Assembly (NCBI GenBank): GCA_033675265.1
Contig: JAUJYZ010000603.1
Span: 62,001-126,000, forward strand
Direction of reading: 5' to 3'
Source: Actinostola sp. cb2023
Taxonomy: Eukaryota > Cnidaria > Anthozoa > Actiniaria > Actinostolidae
DNA: 64,000 nucleotides
Shown here: one piece after another, positions 1 through 12,900 of the stretch
Layout: each line of letters begins with the position of its first letter
Position numbering within the stretch: position 1 is the first letter of the stretch
Made by a program: the position numbers and the translations under genes
The notes under the pieces: generated by a model
The model's database searches: none
What the model saw: the letters and a program-made list of their open reading frames with translations, nothing else
What the model was told of the DNA's origin: nothing

Positions 1-256
1 CGTCATCTACTCAACCCAAACAATCAACACGGCTTCGCTCCATATATTTCTTTGTAATTAGTTTCTTGAATTATTTTATTTCTATGAAGCTAAAAGTTTG
101 AGTGAAGTAGTTTTCTTACATTATTTGTGCTTAGGATTGATTGTCTGACCAGTTGTCTTCAATGCAGAGCTGTTATCTGAACAAAACATTGATATATTTT
201 GACTCAAAACATACAAAGAAATGTATGGAGCTGAATATTGGGTTGAGTAGATGACG
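1..256. mobile_element. MITE-like element with terminal inverted repeats
   Basis: Bases 1-19 are the exact reverse complement of bases 238-256 (CGTCATCTACTCAACCC at the outer ends), and similarity continues inward (GGAGCGAAGC/GTATGGAGCTG region). The interior has no coding capacity. This fits a non-autonomous DNA transposon of about 256 bp. The left edge coincides with the window edge, so a target-site duplication cannot be read. Confidence 0.6.
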
Positions 257-797
257 TCACTGACACCTCTAAAGATTCATAAAAATATAGTACTTCCCTC
301 TGGAATATCGAAAAAAGATTTTAACTAGTGATTATTGCACCCTTGAAGAATTATTCAATGAAGTTTCAGCTAAATTCAATTTCGAACAATTTTCATCAGA
401 GTCCCCCTTTAAATAAATTTGTTATTGAACTAATTAGTCACCATGTTGACTTTCTGCAGATGGAATTTCCATTTCCTGCCCGTGAAGTACCCAGGTAGTT
501 ATCCTCCACATCACATGCACACCATGCACACCATGCATTTCCTGCCCATGAAGTACCTAGGTATTTATTTATCCTTCACATCACATGCACACCATGCACA
601 CCATGCACACCATGCACACCATGCACACCGTGCACACCATGCACACCATGCACACCGTGCACACCGTGCACACCATGCACACCATTCACACCATGCACGC
701 CATTCACACCATGCACGCCATTCAAAACTAGACTCCCCTCTATCAGTATCTTAGCCATATTTAGTTAGTTTTGCTAATACAATTCCTATTATTCCAG
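257..797. repeat. Intronic sequence with 9-bp minisatellite
   Basis: This is non-coding DNA upstream of the first recognisable WD-gene exon. It holds a short array of CACACCATG (about 571-725, with a few units near 511-535) that drifts to CACGCCATT. Open frames here simply read the repeat as His-Ala-His. I see no exon; the missing N-terminal part of the WD gene must lie left of the window or be too short to recognise. Confidence 0.6.
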
Positions 798-957
798 CGC
801 TCATCGTGATACTCTACCCCGAATAACGTATTTCCCCAAGATGTCACTGAGTTCTGATGATCCTGCCGACACTAATGGTGGTCGTTACGTTACCGTTAGT
901 AAGGATGGTACCCTACAGTTTTGGAGTATGGATTTGCACCCTTTACGAACTTATTCG
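798..957 (+). CDS. WD gene, first exon in window
   Basis: The acceptor ATTCCAG (791-797) and donor GTGAGT (958) bound one codon-completing base plus 53 codons. The peptide includes [10 protein letters not shown] and, near its end, [16 protein letters not shown], a strand-turn-strand WD blade ending in W. It starts in the middle of the protein: no initiator is required and upstream frames are closed. Confidence 0.75.
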
Positions 958-3900
958 GTGAGTTAGTGGACCTTATCAAGACACGCCCTTAACAGTGCGC
1001 TCCACACGTATCAGTAGCTGATCTACATTGGTATAGAATTACTTGAGTCAAGGGGAGAGAGTGTGGCCAGCGGTCGACCCGTGCCGTCTGATAATCAGGC
1101 TACATTATGGCTGGCCAGCGGCAGCATCACTTCTATTGTCTTTACTCTTAGTTCACACGTTTTGCAGTTTTGACTGAAAACGAACCGTTCACACGTAAAA
1201 GATTCGAAAACCGAGTTTTTCAAAAACGCTTTCTAAAGTGGACGACTCGAAAAGAAAAAACGATGCACGTGGGTGGACGGGTATTGCTTGCGCGCTTCGT
1301 CGTTAGGGTCCTCGAATCAGTAGATTTCGTCACACATTTCTGCGCTCAAAAGAAAACAAACAAACAAGCAAACAAATAAACATTTTAACGTGGTCATTTT
1401 AAAATTTTCCAATAAACTTTTTTTAGATGAAAAATACGTATTCAGCGTCCGAAGTTTATTTTTTATATACTTTTTCGTTGTACGTTGATGTTGATGTAAC
1501 CACGCCTTCAGCGGCAGCGCGGACATCTTTCATCTTGCTCCGTGAAATTTCAAGTCATGATCATTCGCGACATTTTTTCTATTTTTTTTTCTGGATACGC
1601 ACGCTCTCTTTTTCTGAGATCGAATAACCAGCGGCTAATACAAATCTACTCTGCCAATTTGTTTTCCATGGTTCAGTTGTCAAATGGATACGATAGCAAG
1701 GCACAGAGAACCATGTGGGTCACGGATTGTGTTGTGCTGCCCAACGCCAAGAAGATAGCCGTGTCTTCAGCAGACAGGGAGATAGGTTAGAGAACTGCAT
1801 ATAGATAGACAGGTTGTATACATACATAGTTTATCGCTTGTATAGTCGTGTCTTCAGCAGACAGGGAGATAGGTTAGAGAACTGCATATAGATAGATTGG
1901 TTGTATGGTTAAATAGTGTACGGCAAAGTTCATAGAAGTCGTAACTCGTGAAACGATTTTCTATTTTGAAACAATTCTCATGGTTTTTGTTTCATTTTAT
2001 AGCGTTCTACGACTGTTCGGCAAACAGTTTTGAGAAGCAGTTTGTCTTGAGTGGACTCGATTACTGTGTACTGAGCATGGACTACTGGTAAGAATGTGTT
2101 TAATCCCCATCCCTCTCTCTCCTTCCTCAACTCCCTCCCGCCCGTCACTTCATTCCCTCCTCACTAGCTGGGCCTCACTGCTGTCTCCCTGTCTCCCTGC
2201 CTCCCTGCCTCCCTGCCTCCCTGCCTCCCTGCCTCCCTGCCTCCCTGTCTCCCTGCCTCCCTGCCTCCCTGCCTCCCTGCCTCCCTGCCTCCCTGCCTCC
2301 CTGTCTCCCTGCCTCCCTGCCTCCCTGCCTCCCTGTCTCCCTGCCTCCCTGTCTCCCTGCCTCCCTGCCTACCTGCCTCCCTGTCTCCCTGCCTCCCTGT
2401 CTCCCTGCCTCCCTGCCTACCTGCCTTCCTGCCTCCCTGCCTCCCTGCCTCCCTGCCTCCCTGCCTCCCTGCCTCCCTGCCTCCCTGCCTGCTTCCATCC
2501 CTACCTATTACCACAGTACAAGGTGCTACTTTGTTATTAGGTGCAATCCACACAAACTAAATGAAGGTATATTGATATTAGGTGCAATCCACACAAACTA
2601 AATGAAGGTATATTGATATTAGGTGCAATCCACACAAACTAAATGAAGGTATATTGATATTAGGTGCAATCCACACAAACTAAATGAAGGTATATTGATA
2701 TTAGGTGCAATCCACACAAACTAAATGAAGGTATATTGATATTAGGTGCAATCCACACAAACTAAATGAAGGTATATTGATATTAGGTGCAATCCACACA
2801 AACTAAATGAAGGTATATTGATATTAGGTGCAATCCACACAAACTAAATGAAGGTATATTGATATTAGGTGCAATCCACACAAACTAAATGAAGGTATAT
2901 TGATATTAGGTGCAATCCACACAAACTAAATGAAGGTATATTGATATTAGGTGCAATCCACACAAACTAAATGAAGGTATATTGATATTAGGTGCAATCC
3001 ACACAAACTAAATGAAGGTATATTGATATTAGGTGCAATCCACACAAACTAAATGAAGGTATATTGATATTAGGTGCAATCCACACAAACTAAATGAAGG
3101 TATATTGATATTAGGTGCAATCCACACAAACTAAATGAAGGTATATTGATATTAGGTGCAATCCACACAAACTAAATGAAGGTATATTGATATTAGGTGC
3201 AATCCACACAAACTAAATGAAGGTATATTGATATTAGGTGCAATCCACACAAACTAAATGAAGGTATATTGATATTAGGTGCAATCCACACAAACTAAAT
3301 GAAGGTATATTGATATTAGGTGCAATCCACACAAACTAAATGAAGGTATATTGATATTAGGTGCAATCCACACAAACTAAATGAAGGTATATTGATATTA
3401 GGTGCAATCCACACAAACTAAATGAAGGTATATTGATATTAGGTGCAATCCACACAAACTAAATGAAGGTATATTGATATTAGGTGCAATCCACACAAAC
3501 TAAATGAAGGTATATTGATATTAGGTGCAATCCACACAAACTAAATGAAGGTATATTGATATTAGGTGCAATCCACACAAACTAAATGAAGGTATATTGA
3601 TATTAGGTGCAATCCACACAAACTAAATGAAGGTATATTGATATTAGGTGCAATCCACACAAACTAAATGAAGGTATATTGATATTAGGTGCAATCCACA
3701 CAAACTAAATGAAGGTATATTGATATTAGGTGCAATCCACACAAACTAAATGAAGGTATATTGATATTAGGTGCAATCCACACAAACTAAATGAAGGTAT
3801 ATTGATATTAGGTGCAATCCACACAAACTAAATGAAGGTATATTGATATTAGGTGCAATCCACACAAACTAAATGAAGGTATATTGATATTAGGTGCAAT

Positions 3901-6900
3901 CCACACAAACTAAATGAAGGTATATTGATATTAGGTGCAATCCACACAAACTAAATGAAGGTATATTGATATTAGGTGCAATCCACACAAACTAAATGAA
4001 GGTATATTGATATTAGGTGCAATCCACACAAACTAAATGAAGGTATATTGATATTAGGTGCAATCCACACAAACTAAATGAAGGTATATTGATATTAGGT
4101 GCAATCCACACAAACTAAATGAAGGTATATTGATATTAGGTGCAATCCACACAAACTAAATGAAGGTATATTGATATTAGGTGCAATCCACACAAACTAA
4201 ATGAAGGTATATTGATATTAGGTGCAATCCACACAAACTAAATGAAGGTATATTGATATTAGGTGCAATCCACACAAACTAAATGAAGGTATATTGATAT
4301 TAGGTGCAATCCACACAAACTAAATGAAGGTATATTGATATTAGGTGCAATCCACACAAACTAAATGAAGGTATATTGATATTAGGTGCAATCCACACAA
4401 ACTAAATGAAGGTATATTGATATTAGGTGCAATCCACACAAACTAAATGAAGGTATATTGATATTAGGTGCAATCCACACAAACTAAATGAAGGTATATT
4501 GATATTAGGTGCAATCCACACAAACTAAATGAAGGTATATTGATATTAGGTGCAATCCACACAAACTAAATGAAGGTATATTGATATTAGGTGCAATCCA
4601 CACAAACTAAATGAAGGTATATTGATATTAGGTGCAATCCACACAAACTAAATGAAGGTATATTGATATTAGGTGCAATCCACACAAACTAAATGAAGGT
4701 ATATTGATATTAGGTGCAATCCACACAAACTAAATGAAGGTATATTGATATTAGGTGCAATCCACACAAACTAAATGAAGGTATATTGATATTAGGTGCA
4801 ATCCACACAAACTAAATGAAGGTATATTGATATTAGGTGCAATCCACACAAACTAAATGAAGGTATATTGATATTAGGTGCAATCCACACAAACTAAATG
4901 AAGGTATATTGATATTAGGTGCAATCCACACAAACTAAATGAAGGTATATTGATATTAGGTGCAATCCACACAAACTAAATGAAGGTATATTGATATTAG
5001 GTGCAATCCACACAAACTAAATGAAGGTATATTGATATTAGGTGCAATCCACACAAACTAAATGAAGGTATATTGATATTAGGTGCAATCCACACAAACT
5101 AAATGAAGGTATATTGATATTAGGTGCAATCCACACAAACTAAATGAAGGTATATTGATATTAGGTGCAATCCACACAAACTAAATGAAGGTATATTGAT
5201 ATTAGGTGCAATCCACACAAACTAAATGAAGGTATATTGATATTAGGTGCAATCCACACAAACTAAATGAAGGTATATTGATATTAGGTGCAATCCACAC
5301 AAACTAAATGAAGGTATATTGATATTAGGTGCAATCCACACAAACTAAATGAAGGTATATTGATATTAGGTGCAATCCACACAAACTAAATGAAGGTATA
5401 TTGATATTAGGTGCAATCCACACAAACTAAATGAAGGTATATTGATATTAGGTGCAATCCACACAAACTAAATGAAGGTATATTGATATTAGGTGCAATC
5501 CACACAAACTAAATGAAGGTATATTGATATTAGGTGCAATCCACACAAACTAAATGAAGGTATATTGATATTAGGTGCAATCCACACAAACTAAATGAAG
5601 GTATATTGATATTAGGTGCAATCCACACAAACTAAATGAAGGTATATTGATATTAGGTGCAATCCACACAAACTAAATGAAGGTATATTGATATTAGGTG
5701 CAATCCACACAAACTAAATGAAGGTATATTGATATTAGGTGCAATCCACACAAACTAAATGAAGGTATATTGATATTAGGTGCAATCCACACAAACTAAA
5801 TGAAGGTATATTGATATTACTAAATGAAGGCAATCCACACACAAACTAAATGAAGGTTAAATTGATATTAGGTGCAATCCACACAAACAAAATGAAGGTA
5901 TATTGATATTAGGTGCAATCCACACAAACTAAATGAAGGTATATTGATATTAGGTGCAATCCACACAAACTAAATGAAGGTATATTGATATTAGGTGCAA
6001 TCCACACAAACTAAATGAAGGTATATTGATATTTGGTGACGCTGGTGGCAGCGTTAGATGCATCAAGTTTTCTGCAGCCACGAGCATGCTGTTTGACCTT
6101 TCTGTCGGCCACACAATCCCGTCAGGTTAGCAGCACATACTATATAGCATGAATTGTTTCTTTGCCATTGTAATCGATCGCTATGAGAGGTGATTGCTGT
6201 TGTACATTCCTGTGAGGTGATTGCTGTTGTACATGCCTGTGAGGTGATTGCTGTTGTACATGCCTGTGAGGTGATTGCTGTTGTACATGCCTGTGAGGTG
6301 ATTGCTGTTGTACATGCCTGTGAGGTGATTGCTGTTGTACATGCCTGTGAGGTGATTGCTGTTGTACATACCTGTGAGGTGATTGCTGTTGTACATGCCT
6401 GTGAGGTGATTGCTGTTGTACATGCCTGTGAGTGATTGATTGCTGCCTGTACATGCCATGCCTGTGAGGTGATTGCTGTTGTACATGCCTGTGAGGTGAT
6501 TGCTGTTGTACATGCCTGTGAGGTGATTGCTGTTGTACATGCCTGTGAGGTGATTGCTGTTGTACATGCCCTGTGAGTGACATGCCTGTGATTGCTGTTG
6601 TACATGCCTGTGAGGTGATTGCTGTTGTACATGCCTGTGAGGTGATTGCTGTTGTATATGCTCGCCCTCTGAGGTGATTGCTGTTGTACATGCCTGTGAG
6701 GTGATTGCTGTTGTACATGCCTGTGAGGTGATTGCTGTTGTACATGCCTGTGAGGTGATTGCTGTTGTATATGCTCGCCCTCTGAGGTGATTGCTGTTGT
6801 ACATGCCTGAGAGGTGATTGCTGTTGTACATGCCTGCGAGGTGATTGCTGTTGTACATGCCTGTGAGGTGATTGCTGTTGTACATGCCTGTGAGGTGATT

Positions 6901-9900
6901 GCTGTTGTACATGCCTGTGAGGTGATTGCTGTTGTACATGCCTGTGAGGTGATTGCTGTTGTACATGCCTGTGAGGTGATTGCTGTTGTACATGCCTGTG
7001 AGGTGATTGACTGACGTTGACGTCCTTATCTTTCAGTTACCTGCCGTCGTGTGCCGTTCCCTGAGGTTCTTCTCGGAAGACATGCCAACGCAAAAGCCAT
7101 TCAATTCACCGTACGTAGGGTTGGAAGCCATTTTGTAAAGGGGCCGTTCATTGCGACACGTAAATTTAATTGATTCGCGTGCTTCTGTCGTGGTCGAGAT
7201 GGTCACTCCATCCAACTGGCCAGTAGTACCTTTTTGTATACGCATTCATGTCTTGTCCGGCACGCGCCGAGGTAATCCTTTTCAGTCTAAACGCAACGCT
7301 CTTCAAAGCCCAAACTTTTAAAACCGCGAAGTTTGGTGCGGAAATTAAAGGAGCACTTAAGACAGAAGTATGTGAGCACACGTTAAAAGCGGCCACAGTG
7401 TTGCTTGCCGTGGAGTAATTATGCGGCATCCGTTACCTGGGTTTAAACTAGCAAACGTACGTATGCAGGCATAGCAACGTGCATCGTGTGAAAACGTACA
7501 TGCTCAGCTTAACGCTAGCATAAACACAAGTACATGGAATGGACGCCATAAGCGCAAGCAGAGGGAATGGACGCCATAAGCGCAAGCAGAGGGAATGGAA
7601 GCCATAAGCGCAAGCAGAGGGAATGGAAGCCATAAGCGCAAGCAGAGGGAATGGAAGCCATAAGCGCAAGCAGAGGGAATGGAAGCCATAAGCGCAAGCA
7701 GAGGGAATGGAAGCCATAAGCGCAAGCAGAGGGAATGGAAGCCATAAGCGCAAGCAGAGGGAATGGACGCCATAAGCGCAAGCAGAGGGAATGGAAGCCA
7801 TAAGCGCAAGCAAGCAGAGGGAATGGAAGCCATAAGCGCAAGCGCAAGCAAGCAGAGGGAATGGAAGCCATAAGCGCAAGCAGAGGGAATGGACGCCATA
7901 AGCGCAAGCAGAGGGAATGGACGCCATAAGCGCAAGCAGAGGGAATGGACGCCATAAGCGCAAGCAGAGGGAATGGAAGCCATAAGCGCAAGCAGAGGGA
8001 ATGGAAGCCATAAGCGCAAGCAGAGGGAATGGACGCCATAAGCGCAAGCAGAGGGAATGGAAGCCATAACGCAAGCAGATAATGGACGCATAAGCGCAAG
8101 CAGAGGGAATGGACGCCATAAGCGCAAGCAGAGGGAATGGACGCCATAAGCGCAAGCACAGGAAATCAAACAATTTTGATCCGTGCATGCGCGTGTGTGC
8201 TTGCGTCAAGCCCGTGAATGAAATGCATGAAATGAATGAATGAATGAATGAACTTTATTTAGAGAAGGTATTACAATTATTTCATATTGAAATGACCCCT
8301 CTTGCGCTTCTGCTTGCTTCGCTAGGATCATCCATCCTTCCTGCAATAATTGCCACCTCTGTCGTTCATTTCTTTGTCTTCGTATCCATAGGGCCTTCAC
8401 GCCGACTGGGTTCGTAAAGTCGAGTACTACCCCACACTACAGTGTTTCATTTCATGCTCGACCTCATCCGAGAACTCGATGTACCTGGGCGACGTTGACC
8501 GTAAGAAAACGTAAGACAACGTTTCATAGAAAATCAAGAAACCATTTGATGAAATGATTAGAATTGTTGGTGTCGTAAAAGTCGTTCTCGCTTCTTCTAG
8601 TGGTCGTGCTGCTGCTGCTAGTGGTCGTGCTTCTGCTAGTGCATGGTCGTGCTGCTGCTGCTAGTGGTCGTGCTGCTGCTGCTAGTGGTCGTGCTGCTGC
8701 TGCTAGTGGTCGTGCTGCTGCTGCTAGTGGTCGTGCTGCTGCTGCTAGTGGTCGTGCTGCTGCTGCTAGTGCATGGTCGTGCTGCTGCTGCTAGTGGTCG
8801 TGCTGCTGTTGCTAGTGGTCGTGCTACTGCTGCTAGTGGTCGTGCTGCTGCTGCTAGTGGTCGTGCTGCTGCTTCCGTATTGTTGTTGGAGACGTCTCGC
8901 TCGGGGAATCGAGGAACGATTTGACACAGCGGAGATGCAGATGGAGATAGCGGAGGCGGCCGAAAGTCATGCTGGTTTTGCTGCTGCTGCTGTTGTCGTC
9001 ATTGTTGTGCTGCTGTTGTCGTCATTGTTGTGCTGCTGCTGCTGTTGTTGTTGTTGTTGTTGTTGTTGCTGTTGGTTGTTGTTGTTGTTGTTACTCTTGT
9101 TGTTGTTGATGATGTCTATGATGGAGATATAAACGAGCAGGAAGATTTCGATGAGGATTATCTTGCTTCTTGTCGGCTGCTGCTGCAAATTTATCCGTTT
9201 TTCCTCCAGGAAATCGATGTTTCGTACTCGAAAAGGCATCAACTCGTTTGACTACTGCAAGGAGTGGAACGTCATTGGTAACAACAGTTCAATTGCACTT
9301 AATCATTTGTCGACTGTATTTAGTTCATTGTTAATACGCAGAGACGCAACATTTGTGATGGGATTAATTGTTTTCACGAAGATATGAGCACTGACCCTGC
9401 GCCTAAACTAGTCCTACTCTACTGCAAAATACTTAAAGTTATGTTGTTTTGATTGGTAGTTACTGGTGGGTTAGATCATCACGTACGGTTATGGAATCCT
9501 TACGTAACAATGAAGCCAACGTCTGTGAGTAACTTAGTTATTTAGGAATGTTTGAAATACCTGGGTTTCCTCCCCTGTCCTTCCTTTTTCCTTCCCTTGC
9601 TCTCTCCCTCTCTTCACTTTTCTTGCTTTCCTTCCTTCTCTCAGTTGTCCCTTTAGGTATCTTACAAACTAAACTGATTTTCTCGTCCATTGTTCTTTGG
9701 CAGATATTGAAAGGTCACACCGCCTGCATCACTCACGTGCTGGTCAACAGTGACAAGGGAGAAATAATTAGCGCTGCTCAAGACAAGGTGAAACATCTGA
9801 CTTACTTTTGCCCCCTTTTCCCCGTCATTTAGCGACGCTCTCAAGATATCGCACGATGATGTCATATAGCAGACGCATTTAGGAGTGTTTTTCCATTCAG

Positions 9901-12900
9901 TGTATATGAGTCAGGAATCTTTTTTGGGTGAACGACTGCATGCGTGTTAATTATTTGATATTCGTATGCGAGAGTCAACTTTGTAATCACTTCCACGACT
10001 AGCACGACAACCACCTTCGACATCATTTTCATCCTCTCAAGTTTCATCCTCCTCTCCCTCCTCTCCCTCCTCTCCCTCCTCTCCCTCCTCTCCCTCCTCT
10101 CTCTCCTCTCCCTCCTCCTCCTCGTCATCGTAGAGCAGCCATTTCTTGGCATTTGACACAGGTTGAAATAGCTGAATGAAGGTCCCGGTGCATCACGCGG
10201 CTCTAACCAAAACTCTGCAGAATAATCGTCAATATCATCATCATCATCATGAAATAAAAACACTGTCACAAAAATGCGACCATGTTGAATGACAAACGAA
10301 CAAATAAATGTTTTCCATATTTGATTGGTTCGTCTGAGTATCCAACATGGCCGCCCCTATTTTCCTCAACGAATCACTAAAACATCGTTATAGGTGCTTG
10401 CTTCTATTTATTTATATACTAAAACTTCTTTGCAAGACGACCTGTTTTCTTATACAGCTAAGGTGTATTGTTTTGAATTGTGCCAGGTTATTAAGATCTG
10501 GGACATGCGGGATCTTTGTTGTGTGCAGACTATACCAAGCAGGTCTCTTTTACCTGGTCCTCATCCCATCTCTAGTATCTACTACAGCTCCAAACTACAT
10601 TGTATTTTAGTTGGTACAAACCAGGTATGTTTTATCAATGAACGAACGAATGGATGGATGAATGGATGAATGGATGGATGGATGGATGGATGGATGGATG
10701 GATGGATGAATAGATGGATGGATGAATGAATGAATGGATGGATGGATGGATGGATGGATGGATGGATGGATGGATGGATGGATGAATGGATGAATGGATG
10801 ATGATGGATGAATGGATGAATGGATGGATGAATGAATATGAAAGAATGGATGGATGGATGGATGGATGGATGGATGGATGGATGGATGGATGGATGAATG
10901 AATGGATGAATGCATGGATGAATGGATGAATATGAAAGAATGGATGGATGGATGGATGGATGGATGGATGGATGGATGAATGAATGAATGATCGAATGGA
11001 TGGATGGATGAATGGCTGAATATGAAAGAATGGCTGAATGAATGGATGGATGGATGCATGGATGGATGAATGGATGAATATGAAAGAATGGATGAATGGA
11101 TGGATGGTGAATGGATGGATGGATGAATATGAAAGAATGGATGAATGAATGGATGGATGGATTGAAGGATGAATATTAATGCATGGATGAATGAATGGAT
11201 GAATATGAAAGAATGGATGAATGAATGGATGAATGAATGAATGAATGAATGGATGAATGAATGCATGGATGGATGAATGGACGAATATGAAAGGATGGAT
11301 GGATGAATGGATGATGAAAGAATGGATGAATGAATGGATGGATGGATGAATGGATGAATATGAAAGAATGGATGAATGAATGGATGGATGAATGAATATG
11401 AATGAATGAATAGATGGATGATCGAATGGATGAACGAATAGTGGGATGGATGATTGAGTGAATGGATGAATGGATGAACGAATAGTGGGATGGATGATTG
11501 AATGAATGGATGGATGGATAGATGAATTAATGACTCTTTCAGTTTTCAGTACTGGAGGGGAAAAACGAGGAGCCATCAGAAGAGAGAGAAGTCGCGAGCC
11601 ATACCAAACCCCTCTGCGCTGCTCTGTATAACGACTTATTTGATCAGGTATGTCATCCCCTTATTAGTATTGATGTTTTGTTGTGACAAGGGAGATTACG
11701 TCGTATATTGTTTCACACACGTAAATATGTTTGGGTAAACCTTGGGGTTGAACGCCATTATGTATGTTTTACTGAGATCGACCTCATTGTAGTGAAGAGA
11801 AGCTAAGACAAAAATCAGTTTAATACGTCAGTTTTGAGGTTCTTACACCGAGATAAACCCTTATTTTGTAACTATTTATTGGATAGATTCCACACACCCA
11901 TTTTAGTATTAATGTACGGGAAATGCGCAGTTTTCTTAAACTCGCGCTGACCGTATATCCGTGTATCACTCCATGTCTTCCATCACAGGTTGTCAGTGCA
12001 TGCCATGGCTCAGTAGTTTGTGTGTGTATATCCTGTATCACTCCATGTCTTCCATCACAGGTTGTCAGTGCATGCCATGGCTCAGTAGTTTGTGTGTGTA
12101 TATCCTGTATCACTCCATGTCTTCCATCACAGGTTGTCAGTGCATGCCATGGCTCAGTCAGTAGTTTGTGTGTGTATATCCTGTATCACTCCATGTCTTC
12201 CGTCACAGGTTGTCAGTGCATGCCATGGCTCTCAGTAGTTTGTGTGTGTATATCCTGTATCACTCCATGTCTTCCATCACAGGTTGTCAGTGCATGCCAT
12301 GGCTCAGTAGTTTGTGTGTGTATATCCTGTATCACTCCATGTCTTCCATCACAGGTTGTCAGTGCATGCCATGGCTCAGTAGTTTGTGTGTGTATATCCT
12401 GTATCACTCCATGTCTTCCATCACAGGTTGTCAGTGCATGCCATGGCTCAGTAGTTTGTGTGTGTATATCCTGTATCACTCCATGTCTTCCATCACAGGT
12501 GTCAGTGCATGCCATGGCTCAGTAGTTTTGTGTGTGTTTATCCTGTATCACTCCATGTCTTCCATCACAGGTTGTCAGTGCATGCCATGGCTCAGTAGTT
12601 TGTGTGTGTATATCCTGTATCACTCCATGTCTTCCATCACAGGTTGTCAGTGCATGCCATGGCTCAGTAGTTTGTGTGTGTATATCCGTGTATCACTCCA
12701 TGTCTTCCATCACAGGTTGTCAGTGCATGCCATGGCTCAGTAGTTTGTGTGTGTATATCCTGTATCACTCCATGTCTTCCGTCACAGGTTGTCAGTGCAT
12801 GCCATGGCTCAGTAGTTTGTGTGTGTTTATCCTGTATCACTCCATGTCTTCCATCACAGGTTGTCAGTGCATGCCATGGCTCAGTAGTTTGTGTGTGTAT

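Noticed and set aside
2094..2553. Overlapping ORFs of Pro-Cys-Leu-Pro-Ala-Ser and Gly-Arg-Glu-Ala-Gly
   Set aside because: CCTG/CCTC microsatellite with open frames on both strands; no splice or start context.
7448..8209. Three overlapping minus ORFs of 214-253 codons
   Set aside because: All three frames of a 28-bp minisatellite are open; not a gene.
8967..9242. Poly-Gln/Asn minus ORF
   Set aside because: CAG/CAA trinucleotide tract antisense to the WD gene; no exon boundaries.
10635..11576. 313-codon minus ORF of Ile-His-Pro-Ser repeats
   Set aside because: Translation of a GGAT/GAAT microsatellite inside a WD gene intron.
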